Assembly (NCBI GenBank): GCA_025356545.1
Contig: JANXSU010000154.1
Location: 1-41,916, forward strand
Direction of reading: 5' to 3'
Source of the DNA: Comamonadaceae bacterium
GTDB taxonomy: Bacteria > Pseudomonadota > Gammaproteobacteria > Burkholderiales > Burkholderiaceae_C
Length of the DNA stretch: 41,916 nt
Within the stretch, counting starts at the first letter, position 1; every line of letters begins with the position of its first letter. The translations under genes and the position numbers were made by a program. Below are positions 1 to 7,907 of this stretch, piece by piece. The notes beneath the pieces are model-generated. The model worked only from the letters and a program-made list of their open reading frames with translations, did not search any database and had not been told where the DNA came from.

Positions 1-304
1 TCTTGGCGCGAACGCCTAAAACCCCGGGTAGTCCCATCAGCCGTTTGCAAAGCTTTCCCGTGAGGCTTTCCAATAAATTAACGTGCTTTTCGGTGCATTC
101 GTCGATCACTATTTCATAGACTTTTCTGTAATCGAGAACGCTCTGAATATGGTCGTCTTCAGGTTGCAGTGGTTGTGAGCCTTGATTAAGTTCGACATCG
201 ACGGAGATCGGTTGGGGTTTGCTGATCTCGTGATCCAGAATACCCAAGTTCGCATCGAATCGTAGTCCGGTTAGCGTCAGTTTTTGAGTGCCTTTGGTAA
301 GCAT
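1..304 (-). CDS. folB: Dihydroneopterin aldolase FolB, C-terminus truncated by window edge
   Basis: Hand translation of the minus strand from CAT at 302-304: MLTKGTQKLTLTGLRFDANLGILDHEISKPQPISVDVELNQ...DYRKVYEIVIDE...LLESLTGKLCKRL, which is FolB-like; open to the window edge. Confidence 0.85.
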   Translation of the reverse strand, partial: MLTKGTQKLTLTGLRFDANLGILDHEISKPQPISVDVELNQGSQPLQPEDDHIQSVLDYRKVYEIVIDECTEKHVNLLESLTGKLCKRLMGLPGVLGVRAK

Positions 305-312
305 ACCTGTCC

Positions 313-1101
313 TTACATCATCGAAAAATCACGCGCGAACTTCATCAGGTGTTGTCCACCATCGACGAGCAGCGTGGTGCCGGTGATGGAGGTGTTCTCC
401 ATCGCAAATTTAACCGTCATCGCAACATCCTCGGGCGTTGAGGATCTACCTAGTGGCGAGAGCTTGTGTAGGGCTTCGAATTTTTCCTGTGTCAGCAGCG
501 GGCTTGTGATGGTCAGGCCGGGTGCCACGCCCACTACGCGAACCAAGGGGGCCAGGGCCATGGCCAACATGGTGTTGGCCGATTCCATGGCGGCTTTGGA
601 GAGGGTGTAGCTGAAGAAATCGGGGTTCAAGTTCCACAGCTTTTGATCCAACAGGTTGACGACCACGCCATGCCCATGCAGCGGCTCGTTCGGTGTGGCG
701 CGCTGGGCCAGATGCTCGTGCAAAGCTTGGGCAAGCAGGATGGCGGCCCCCGTGTTACAGCGCAAATGCTGCTCCATGGCCGAGAAGCTGAAGCTGGCCG
801 CCGTGTCATGTTCAAACAATGCGGCGCAGTTCACCACTGCATCCACCTGACCGAAATGGGCGATCACCCGGGGCAGCAGGCCACGCACTGCCGATTCATC
901 CATGAAATCAGCATCAAAAGTAGCGCTAGCCCTTTGAGAATTTGCACAAGAAGCTACTGTTTTAATAGCATCTTCAGGCGACCCTCGGTAATGAATTGCA
1001 ACCTGCCAGCCCGCGCGTGCGAGTGTGAGCGCGATCTCGCGGCCCAAGCGCTTGGCTGAGCCGGTGACCAAAACCGTACGGGGCGAGGTGGGGGGAGGCA
1101 T
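313..1101 (-). CDS. SDR-family oxidoreductase, pteridine reductase / FolM-like
   Basis: TGSAKRLGREIALTLARAGWQVAIHYRGS, YTLSKAAMES, GVAPGLT; ends in VDGGQHL. Sits 8 bp upstream of folB on the same strand. Confidence 0.85.
   Translation of the reverse strand: MPPPTSPRTVLVTGSAKRLGREIALTLARAGWQVAIHYRGSPEDAIKTVASCANSQRASATFDADFMDESAVRGLLPRVIAHFGQVDAVVNCAALFEHDTAASFSFSAMEQHLRCNTGAAILLAQALHEHLAQRATPNEPLHGHGVVVNLLDQKLWNLNPDFFSYTLSKAAMESANTMLAMALAPLVRVVGVAPGLTITSPLLTQEKFEALHKLSPLGRSSTPEDVAMTVKFAMENTSITGTTLLVDGGQHLMKFARDFSMM
914..970. repeat. Short intragenic palindromic element copy inside the FolM-like SDR gene
   Basis: tcaaaagtagcgctagccctttgagaatttgcacaagaagctactgttttaatagca; same element type and same reading frame as the copy in cca. 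Confidence 0.78.
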
Positions 1102-1121
1102 TGAAGGACAATCTGGGGGCT

Positions 1122-2297
1122 ATGACAACACCCGAGAGTTTAACGACCGAGCTTGCCCAGCGCATCGCGCAGGCTATTCGCACTTCAGAGGGCTGGCTCG
1201 CCTTCGACCAATTCATGACCCAGGCCCTGTACACCTCCGGTCTGGGTTACTACGCCAACGACTCGCGCAAGATCGGCACTATGCCCGCTTCGGGCAGTGA
1301 TTTTGTGACTGCACCTGAGATGACGCCCTTGTTTGGCCGCACGCTGGCGCGGCAGGTGGCGCAGGCTTTGCAGGTGACGCAAACGAGCGAGGTGTGGGAG
1401 TTTGGCGCGGGCTCCGGCGCATTGGCGCTGCACGTGCTGGAGGCCTTAGGCGATCAGGTCGAGCGCTACACCATCGTTGATCTCTCCGGCTCCCTGCGCT
1501 TGAGGCAACAAGCTTTGCTACACAAGTTTGGCGACAAGGTGCGTTGGGTAGATGCGTTGCCCCCTGAGATGCGCGGCGTGGTGCTGGGCAATGAAGTGTT
1601 AGACGCTATGCCGGTCAAGCTGCTGGCGCGCGTTCAGGGCGTGTGGCATGAGCGTGGGGTAAGCGTTCAGGAAATACCGCAAACCACCGTTCGCCCTGAG
1701 CTTGTCGAAGGGTTCTCAAATATTGAGAACGACCGTCTTCAACAGGCTCAATCCGAACGGCACTTCACCTGGGAAGACCGCCCCACCGACCTGCGCCCCC
1801 CGCTTGAAATAGAAGGCCCGCACGACTACCTGACCGAAATCCACCCGCAAGGCGAGGCCTTCATCCGCACCCTGGCCGACCGGTTGGTGCAAGGGGCGGC
1901 CTTTTTCATCGACTACGGCTTCCCCGAGAGTGAGTACTACCACCCGCAGCGCCACATGGGCACAGTGATGTGCCACCGCGCGCACCTGGCCGACCCCGAC
2001 CCGCTAGCGGATGTGGGCCTCAAAGACATCACCGCCCACGTCAACTTCACCGGTATCGCACTGGCCGGGCAAGACGCGGGGCTGGAGGTTCTGGGCTACT
2101 GCACGCAAGCCCGGTTTTTGATGAACAGCGGCCTGCTCGACCTCTTGGCTCAGGCTGATTTGCAAGAACGCGTGAACGCGCAAAAACTCATCTTGGAGCA
2201 CGAAATGGGCGAGTTGTTCAAAGTCATCGGTTTCTACAAAGGCGAACCGTGGGAGGCCATCGGCTTCGCCCAGGGCGACCGCACCCACAGACTCTGA
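1122..2297 (+). CDS. Class I SAM-dependent methyltransferase, MidA/NDUFAF7-like (DUF185)
   Basis: FGRTLARQVAQAL, VWEFGAGSGALALHVLEAL, GNEVLDAMPVKLL, FFIDYGFPESEYYHPQRHMGTVMCH. ATG at 1122 preferred over TTG at 1101. Confidence 0.88.
   Translation: MTTPESLTTELAQRIAQAIRTSEGWLAFDQFMTQALYTSGLGYYANDSRKIGTMPASGSDFVTAPEMTPLFGRTLARQVAQALQVTQTSEVWEFGAGSGALALHVLEALGDQVERYTIVDLSGSLRLRQQALLHKFGDKVRWVDALPPEMRGVVLGNEVLDAMPVKLLARVQGVWHERGVSVQEIPQTTVRPELVEGFSNIENDRLQQAQSERHFTWEDRPTDLRPPLEIEGPHDYLTEIHPQGEAFIRTLADRLVQGAAFFIDYGFPESEYYHPQRHMGTVMCHRAHLADPDPLADVGLKDITAHVNFTGIALAGQDAGLEVLGYCTQARFLMNSGLLDLLAQADLQERVNAQKLILEHEMGELFKVIGFYKGEPWEAIGFAQGDRTHRL
1687..1760. repeat. REP-like long inverted repeat (CCGTTCGSSCTGAGCTTGTCGAAG type) inside the MidA-like CDS
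   Basis: Arms ccgttcgccctgagcttgtcgaag (1687-1710) and cttcaacaggctcaatccgaacgg (1737-1760), with inner perfect arms gttctcaa/ttgagaac; translates as VRPELVEGFSNIENDRLQQAQSER. Confidence 0.85.
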
Positions 2298-2326
2298 GCC
2301 ATGAACCACTGCACAGGCTTGACCCC

Positions 2327-2521
2327 ATGATCCGCTGGCTCATCGTCATCTTCTTCGCGCTGCTGTTGATCAGCGCTTTCACCCCATGGTTCAAGAAACT
2401 CGGTTTCGGTAAGTTGCCCGGTGACCTGCGCTTCACCCTGTTTGGGCGAGAGTTTTTTTTACCCCTCACCACCACCATCATTTTGAGTTTGGTGGCAAGT
2501 GGGGTTTCAAAGTTGATTTGA
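2327..2521 (+). CDS. DUF2905-type small membrane protein
   Basis: MIRWLIVIFFALLLISAFTPWFKKLGFGKLPGDLRFTLFGREFFLPLTTTIILSL; 64 aa with two hydrophobic stretches. Confidence 0.8.
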   Translation: MIRWLIVIFFALLLISAFTPWFKKLGFGKLPGDLRFTLFGREFFLPLTTTIILSLVASGVSKLI

Positions 2522-2574
2522 GGTTAAGAATCAAACCTTCTGAAGAAGTGTTCAATCACACCGAGGGCATGCCC

Positions 2575-2959
2575 TCAGTACAAGCCCGCCGTACCGCCCC
2601 CATCCACCGCAATCGCAGTGCCCTGAATGTGGCGTGCACCCTCGCCGCACAGGAATAAGGCCAGCGCAGCCACATCTTCGGGTTGACCCAGGCGGGCTAG
2701 GCCATCGCGGGTGACTTGTGCGGTGCGCTCTTCGTCTACCGACTTGCTACTGCTTGCGGCGCGCTGTTCAAAGATTTCAATGATGTTGACTACATGGCCC
2801 TGCGCGCTGCTGAGCATGGGCTAGATCGGCAGCGCAGACGCTGGGTGTGAGTGCACCCGTTGCTGCAATCGCCTGCGCCGCCGCGTCCAGATTGGCCTGG
2901 CCAATGCCCCGGCTACCACCGGTGATGACGACAACTTTTCCGGCAAATTCTTGGGTCAT
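2575..2959 (-). pseudogene. Degraded SDR-family dehydrogenase (internal deletions, frameshift)
   Basis: N-terminal piece MTQEFAGKVVVITGGSRGIGQ (ORF 2777-2959) and C-terminal piece GLARLGQPEDVAALALFLCGEGARHIQGTAIAVDGGGTAGLY (ORF 2575-2817) lie in different frames within 385 bp; an intact SDR is ~750 bp. Confidence 0.8.
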
Positions 2960-4254
2960 TCTGTGTCTCCTGGTGAAGTCGTGGTGTGCAGGGATTGCGC
3001 CACAGCCGCCACTCGTGCCGTCTGAATCATTTGACCCACCTTTAGGCCTGTAACGCCCATTTCAAGTGCATGAGCAGCTATTGAATTAGTAGCAACGCCC
3101 AGCACGACATTCAGCACCGCTTGCAGGCGTGGGCGCTGCGGGTAGGGCGCGTCGGCAAAGCCCAGGCGGCCTCTGGCGTCGCACTCGCAGGCCAGCAGCA
3201 CTTGGGCAAAGCGCTGCGGTTTGCGAATGGCGTCGCAGCGCTCTAGCAGGCGCACCAAAGCCGCCGCGTTAGCGGTGGCATGCAGCGAGCCGCTGCGGTG
3301 GATGTTGCCGTGTTCGCGCGCCACCACGTCGGCCAGCTCGCGGCAATCCACCGGCACACGCAGGCGATCGCACACGCCCTTGAGCAGGCGTGCGCTGCGC
3401 TCTTCGTGGCCGATGTGGCGGGGCAGCAAGTCGGCAGGTGTGGTGCCCTTGCCCAGGTCGTGGCCCAGGCAGGCAAAGCGCACGGGCAGCGGTGCACCCA
3501 ATTGCGCGGCCATGTCCAGCACCAGCATCAGGTGCACACCGGTGTCGATCTCGGGGTGGTGCTCGGCGCTTTGCGGCACGCCCCACAGGCGGTCCACCTC
3601 GGGCAGCAGGCGTCTCAACGCTCCGCAGTCGCGCAGCACGTCAAACATTCTTGAAGGCTGGGCTTCCATCAGGCCACGGCTCAGCTCTTGCCACACGCGC
3701 TCGGGCACGAGGTGGTCCACCTCGCTGTCTGCCACCATCTCACGCATCAGCGCCATAGTTTCAGTGGCGACGGTGAAGTCGGTGAAGCGGGCGGCGAGGC
3801 GCGCCACGCGCAGGATGCGCACCGGGTCTTCGCGGAATGCCGGGGTGACGTGGCGAAACACGCGCTTGGCAATGTCTTGCTGGCCGTGGTAGGGGTCAAT
3901 CAGCGGGGTATTTTTAATATTAAATTGGCTTGTAGCGCTTTCAGAATTTGCGTAGGCAGCTATCGAATTGATAGTAATATCGCGCCGCGCCAGGTCTTCT
4001 TCCAGCGTCACTTCGGGCGAGGTGTGGATGGCAAAGCCACGGTAGCCGCGTGCAGTTTTGCGCTCGGTGCGGGCCAGCGCGTACTCCTCATGGGTCTGAG
4101 GGTGAAGGAAGACGGGGAAGTCGCGCCCCACGGGTACAAAGCCCTGCGCACTCATGGCCTCAGGCGTGCTGCCCACCACCACCCAGTCGCGGTCTTTGAC
4201 GGGCAAGCCCAGTAAGGCGTCGCGCACTGCACCGCCGACCAGATAAATTTGCAT
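2956..4254 (-). CDS. cca: Multifunctional CCA tRNA nucleotidyltransferase
   Basis: MQIYLVGGAVRDALLGLPVKDRDWVVVGSTPE, RRDITINSIA, PVRILRVARLAARF, HD-domain HLMLVLDMAAQLGAPLPVRFACLGHDLGKGTT. Start placed at 4254. Confidence 0.93.
   Translation of the reverse strand: MQIYLVGGAVRDALLGLPVKDRDWVVVGSTPEAMSAQGFVPVGRDFPVFLHPQTHEEYALARTERKTARGYRGFAIHTSPEVTLEEDLARRDITINSIAAYANSESATSQFNIKNTPLIDPYHGQQDIAKRVFRHVTPAFREDPVRILRVARLAARFTDFTVATETMALMREMVADSEVDHLVPERVWQELSRGLMEAQPSRMFDVLRDCGALRRLLPEVDRLWGVPQSAEHHPEIDTGVHLMLVLDMAAQLGAPLPVRFACLGHDLGKGTTPADLLPRHIGHEERSARLLKGVCDRLRVPVDCRELADVVAREHGNIHRSGSLHATANAAALVRLLERCDAIRKPQRFAQVLLACECDARGRLGFADAPYPQRPRLQAVLNVVLGVATNSIAAHALEMGVTGLKVGQMIQTARVAAVAQSLHTTTSPGDTE
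3077..3093. repeat. 17-bp terminal palindrome of the same element type, near the cca 3' end
   Basis: gctattgaattagtagc; fits GCTA-N9-TAGC with an AT-rich core. Confidence 0.5.
3911..3978. repeat. Short intragenic palindromic element copy inside cca
   Basis: tttttaatattaaattggcttgtagcgctttcagaatttgcgtaggcagctatcgaattgatagtaat; AT-rich, shares GTAGCGCT-TTnAGAATTTGC-AGCTA-ATAG with the copy at 914-970. Confidence 0.8.
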
Positions 4255-4276
4255 GCTGGGCCGTTGAGGGATGGAT

Positions 4277-5254
4277 TCAGTCGCTGTGCCAGTGGCGACG
4301 CAGCGCCAGACACAGGTCTTGCTGCCCCAGCGGCGCCAGATAGGTCGGGCCAATCGCACCCAGCGAAGCGGGCGTGATGCCCAAGGCCTTGAGCCCCAGA
4401 CCGTGTTCGCTGGCCACGTTGTCCACGCGCATCGAGTCCATGTTGTCCAGGCTCATGAGCGTCGGGCCGGGTAGCCAAGCCATCAGCCGGGCTTGCAGGC
4501 GGCCCAGCGTTTCAGGCAGGGCCAGGACAGGCCGCCCCCGACCCCCTCGAACGCCGCTGTAGGCACCCGCCAAGGCCACCAGTGTTTTGAGTGTGAAGAC
4601 CTGCGGGCCGCACAGCTCATAGGTGTGCCCTGCCGTACGGGGCGTCTCCAGGCAGTGGACGATGGCTTGCGCCACGTCTTCGACCCATACCGGCTGAAAC
4701 TGCGCCTGCGCACCCGCCAGTGGGATGACGGGGAAAATCTTTTGCAGGCGGGCGAACAGATTGAGAAACTTGTCCTGCGCGCCAAAAATCACGCTAGGGC
4801 GCAGCAGGGTGAGTTGCAGGCCCTCAGCGGCCGCTTGTTTGAGCACAGCCTCGCCCTGCGACTTGCTGCGCAGGTGCATCGAGGGGGCTTTCTCAGGCGC
4901 TTGGTCGTCGGCCCCCAAGGCGCTGACGTGCACCAATCGGCTCACGCCCGCGTCCAGACAGGCCTGCGCCAGGGCTTTGACCAACGCCACGTGAGTCCGC
5001 TCAAAAGCCGCAGCGTCACCGTGCAGAATAGCTACTAAGTTAATCACCGCGTCATGCCCGGCCACAAGGGCATGCAACACTGCTGGGTCATGCACATCAG
5101 CCTGCACGACGTCCACTTGGGGCAGGTGTTGCAGATGACGAGCATGTGTTTGATGCCGTGTGGGTAGTGTGGTGCGCCAATGTAGGGCTGCCAGTTTATT
5201 GCAGACATGGCTGCCGACAAAACCACCGCCACCCAATATCAGTACGCGTTTCAT
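4277..5254 (-). CDS. NAD(P)-binding epimerase/dehydratase, complex I NDUFA9-like
   Basis: MKRVLILGGGGFVGSHVCNKL, VINLVAILHG, LLRPSVIFGAQDKFLNLFARL, FQPVWVEDVAQAI. Confidence 0.85.
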   Translation of the reverse strand: MKRVLILGGGGFVGSHVCNKLAALHWRTTLPTRHQTHARHLQHLPQVDVVQADVHDPAVLHALVAGHDAVINLVAILHGDAAAFERTHVALVKALAQACLDAGVSRLVHVSALGADDQAPEKAPSMHLRSKSQGEAVLKQAAAEGLQLTLLRPSVIFGAQDKFLNLFARLQKIFPVIPLAGAQAQFQPVWVEDVAQAIVHCLETPRTAGHTYELCGPQVFTLKTLVALAGAYSGVRGGRGRPVLALPETLGRLQARLMAWLPGPTLMSLDNMDSMRVDNVASEHGLGLKALGITPASLGAIGPTYLAPLGQQDLCLALRRHWHSD

Positions 5255-7272
5255 GGCAGTTCCTCGGCCAGCACGGTTCTGGCTGGGCTTGATGACGTTA
5301 CGGGTCCGACCATGCCCAGGCGCGCTTTGAGCGACTGGGGTTGGCCGCTGATGAGCGTGGCGTAGTTGGTGGTGTTGGAGAGCACTTTTTTCACGTAGTC
5401 ACGGGTCTCGTTAAAGGGCACGTTCTCGGCCCAGATGGCGGCCTCTAGCGTGGGCGCGCCGTCTTGGCCGCGCCAATTGCGTGAGCGACTGGGGCCTGCG
5501 TTGTAGGCGGCGGCGGCCAGCGGCATGGAGCCGTCAAAGCTGTCGAGCACCAGCTTGAGGTAGCCAGTGCCAATGGCGATGTTGGTGTCGCGTTCAGTGA
5601 TTTGGTGCGGTTTGAAGTCGGTCAGGCCGATCTTCTTGGCCGTCCAGCGCGCTGTGGCGGGCATGACCTGCATCAGGCCCGCGGCGCCCACGCTGGATTT
5701 GGCATCCATCACAAAGCGGCTTTCTTGGCGGATCAGGCCATAAACATAGGCCGGGTCTAGGCCGATCTGGCCCGCCCGTTGCACCACATCTTGGCGATAT
5801 GGCATGGGAAAGCGCTGGGTGACGTCCACCACGGTTTTGGTGCGCTCACTGGTGTTGATGCAGCGGTCCCACACCTGCAAGTCGCACGCCATTTGGGCAG
5901 CGGCCAGCAGCTCGCGGTCGGACATACCGCCGCGCTGGTGCAGGCTAACGGTGTAGTTCCATTCACGCACGCCTTCGCTGCGCAGGCCGATGTCGATGGC
6001 GGCGAGCGAGCGGCGCAGGCCGGGATTGTTCAGCGCGGTTTCTTTCTCGGCGCTGGTCAGCGGCTCAGGCGTTGACGGCAGGCTCAAGGGGCGGCCAAGT
6101 TCCTCTTGCGCAAGCTGTTCGTAAAAACCTTTGCTGGACGCAATGGATTGGTAAAAAGCCTGGGCTTGGGTAGCCGCAGCGGGTGACTTGAGCGCGAGCA
6201 AGGCCCGGGCACGCCAATAGATCCAGGTTGGGTCTTGGGCTTGTGCCTCAGGCATGGCGACAATCGCGCTGTGCACCTGCTGCCAGGCACCGGCGCGCAG
6301 GGCGGCGCGCACCTTCCAGGCCAGGTGGTCGCTGTGCATGAAGGCGTCTTGCCCCTGGGTAAAGTAGCTCAGGGTTTCGTCAGCACGGCGCAGAGCCGCG
6401 CGTTTGCCAATCACGCCCCAGACCCAAGAGCGCTCTTCGTCGGTGAGTTGAGCTTTCCAGCGCAGCTTATTGATTTCTTTGGCGGCCGCCTCCAAGTCCA
6501 AAGAGGCCAAGCGGATCAACGCCAACGTAACCAACTCTTTGGTGCGCGGGCGTAGCGCGGTGATTTTTTCGTCTAAATATCGGGCGGGGTTCAGGTAGAT
6601 GGCGGCCACGCTGGCCACCCAGTCCGGGTTGAGCAAGCCCACCGCTTGCGTGGCAATGCGTGAGCGCTCATTCTCAAAGCCAAGCCGGGCACGCTGCCAC
6701 GCCACCAGTGGGGCCAGCTTGCCGGCCTTGAGTAGCGCGTCAGCGGCGGCGGCACAGCCATCGTCGGCTTCTTTTTGGGCCAGCCAGAGTGATTGGATTT
6801 CCGCTGCTGTGTTGCTGCTTGCGTTACCCGTATTCGCCTCGCTCAACAAAGCATAGCAGCGAACGGCCTTGTCATCGTTCATGCGGTATTTAGGGTACTC
6901 GGCGGCGAAGGTCGCCCAGTCACGCTGCCGCCCCAGTTGTAGGAGCCAATCGTTGCGTAGCCTGTCTTCTTGGTAAGTGCCCGCAAAACGGTTTAAAAAA
7001 TCTTGCGTTTCTTGTGTAGATGCAGTGTCCAGTCGGGTGCTGAGTTCCCAATAGGCGGCCCAGGGGGCGAGCACGTTGTTTTGCGTCTGTGGCAGCAGAG
7101 CACTCAGGCGCTTGCGGTCACCGCGCTTAAATGCCTGGTTCATCTCCAGAATAACCTCGTCATCAGGTGTGATGCCTGCGGCTTTGGTCGCGGCCAAGCC
7201 AAGCTGTGGCAACATCAGGCTGATCAAGAGGGCCAAGGAGGCCAGTGGGGCGAAAATAGGGTGAAACTGCAT
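5251..7272 (-). CDS. Soluble lytic murein transglycosylase (Slt70-like)
   Basis: C-terminal SLT domain: YVYGLIRQESRFVMDAKSSVGAAGLMQVMPATARWTAKKIG, AAAYNAGPSRSRNWRG, FNETRDYVKKVL. Start at MQFHPIF with a signal sequence; 4-bp overlap with the downstream epimerase gene. Confidence 0.9.
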   Translation of the reverse strand: MQFHPIFAPLASLALLISLMLPQLGLAATKAAGITPDDEVILEMNQAFKRGDRKRLSALLPQTQNNVLAPWAAYWELSTRLDTASTQETQDFLNRFAGTYQEDRLRNDWLLQLGRQRDWATFAAEYPKYRMNDDKAVRCYALLSEANTGNASSNTAAEIQSLWLAQKEADDGCAAAADALLKAGKLAPLVAWQRARLGFENERSRIATQAVGLLNPDWVASVAAIYLNPARYLDEKITALRPRTKELVTLALIRLASLDLEAAAKEINKLRWKAQLTDEERSWVWGVIGKRAALRRADETLSYFTQGQDAFMHSDHLAWKVRAALRAGAWQQVHSAIVAMPEAQAQDPTWIYWRARALLALKSPAAATQAQAFYQSIASSKGFYEQLAQEELGRPLSLPSTPEPLTSAEKETALNNPGLRRSLAAIDIGLRSEGVREWNYTVSLHQRGGMSDRELLAAAQMACDLQVWDRCINTSERTKTVVDVTQRFPMPYRQDVVQRAGQIGLDPAYVYGLIRQESRFVMDAKSSVGAAGLMQVMPATARWTAKKIGLTDFKPHQITERDTNIAIGTGYLKLVLDSFDGSMPLAAAAYNAGPSRSRNWRGQDGAPTLEAAIWAENVPFNETRDYVKKVLSNTTNYATLISGQPQSLKARLGMVGPVTSSSPARTVLAEELP

Positions 7273-7281
7273 AGGGGAATT

Positions 7282-7881
7282 ATGGACACTTCTGAAGAAA
7301 AAAAAGCACTCGCAAAAAAAGCCCTTCGCAAGGACCTGATTGCGCAACGCCTTAACCTGCCCGATCGCCTACTGCGCATTGCCCAATTACAACAAGTCAT
7401 GCGCATCTGGCTGGTCAATCGCCCTGACGTGGTGATCGGGGCTTACTGGCCCATCCATGGCGAGTTTGACCCGCTGCCCGCCCTGCACCGCTGGAAGGAA
7501 GACGGCGAGTTGATCGACCAGCCCGAGCCGCGTCGCATCGGCTTGCCGGTGGTCAATAAAGAGCACAAGACTTTGACCTTTCACGCCTGGTACCCGGGCT
7601 GCCCGATGGAAGAAGACGCCTACGGCATCCCCAAGCCCAAAGACACGGAAGTCATCGTGCCCACGGTGCTGTTCGTCCCCTGCGTGGGCTACGGCCCCGG
7701 CGGCCACCGGCTGGGTTACGGCGGCGGTTTTTATGACCGCACCCTGGCCACGCTGCAACCGCACCCGTTTACCGTGGGCCTGGGCTTCACCAACGGCTTT
7801 CTGGACGACTTCGAGCCCGAACCCCACGACCTGCCGCTAGATACCATCCTGAACGACAACGGGGTGGTCTGGCCCTTCTGA
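7282..7881 (+). CDS. 5-formyltetrahydrofolate cyclo-ligase
   Basis: KKALRKDLIAQR, YWPIHGEFDPLPAL, VPCVGYGPGGHRLGYGGGFYDRTLA. Confidence 0.9.
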   Translation: MDTSEEKKALAKKALRKDLIAQRLNLPDRLLRIAQLQQVMRIWLVNRPDVVIGAYWPIHGEFDPLPALHRWKEDGELIDQPEPRRIGLPVVNKEHKTLTFHAWYPGCPMEEDAYGIPKPKDTEVIVPTVLFVPCVGYGPGGHRLGYGGGFYDRTLATLQPHPFTVGLGFTNGFLDDFEPEPHDLPLDTILNDNGVVWPF

Positions 7882-7907
7882 TCCACGCGACCCCCAAGGA
7901 ACTCACG

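Noticed and set aside
2563-2576. Perfect palindrome gagggcatgccctc
   Set aside because: It overlaps the 3' end of the SDR pseudogene, has no T-tract, and is too short and GC-rich to support a specific function.
5026-5050. agaatagctactaagttaatcacc as a further copy of the intragenic palindromic element
   Set aside because: The right arm does not complete the palindrome, and the encoded VINLVAIL is the normal conserved motif of the NDUFA9-like family.
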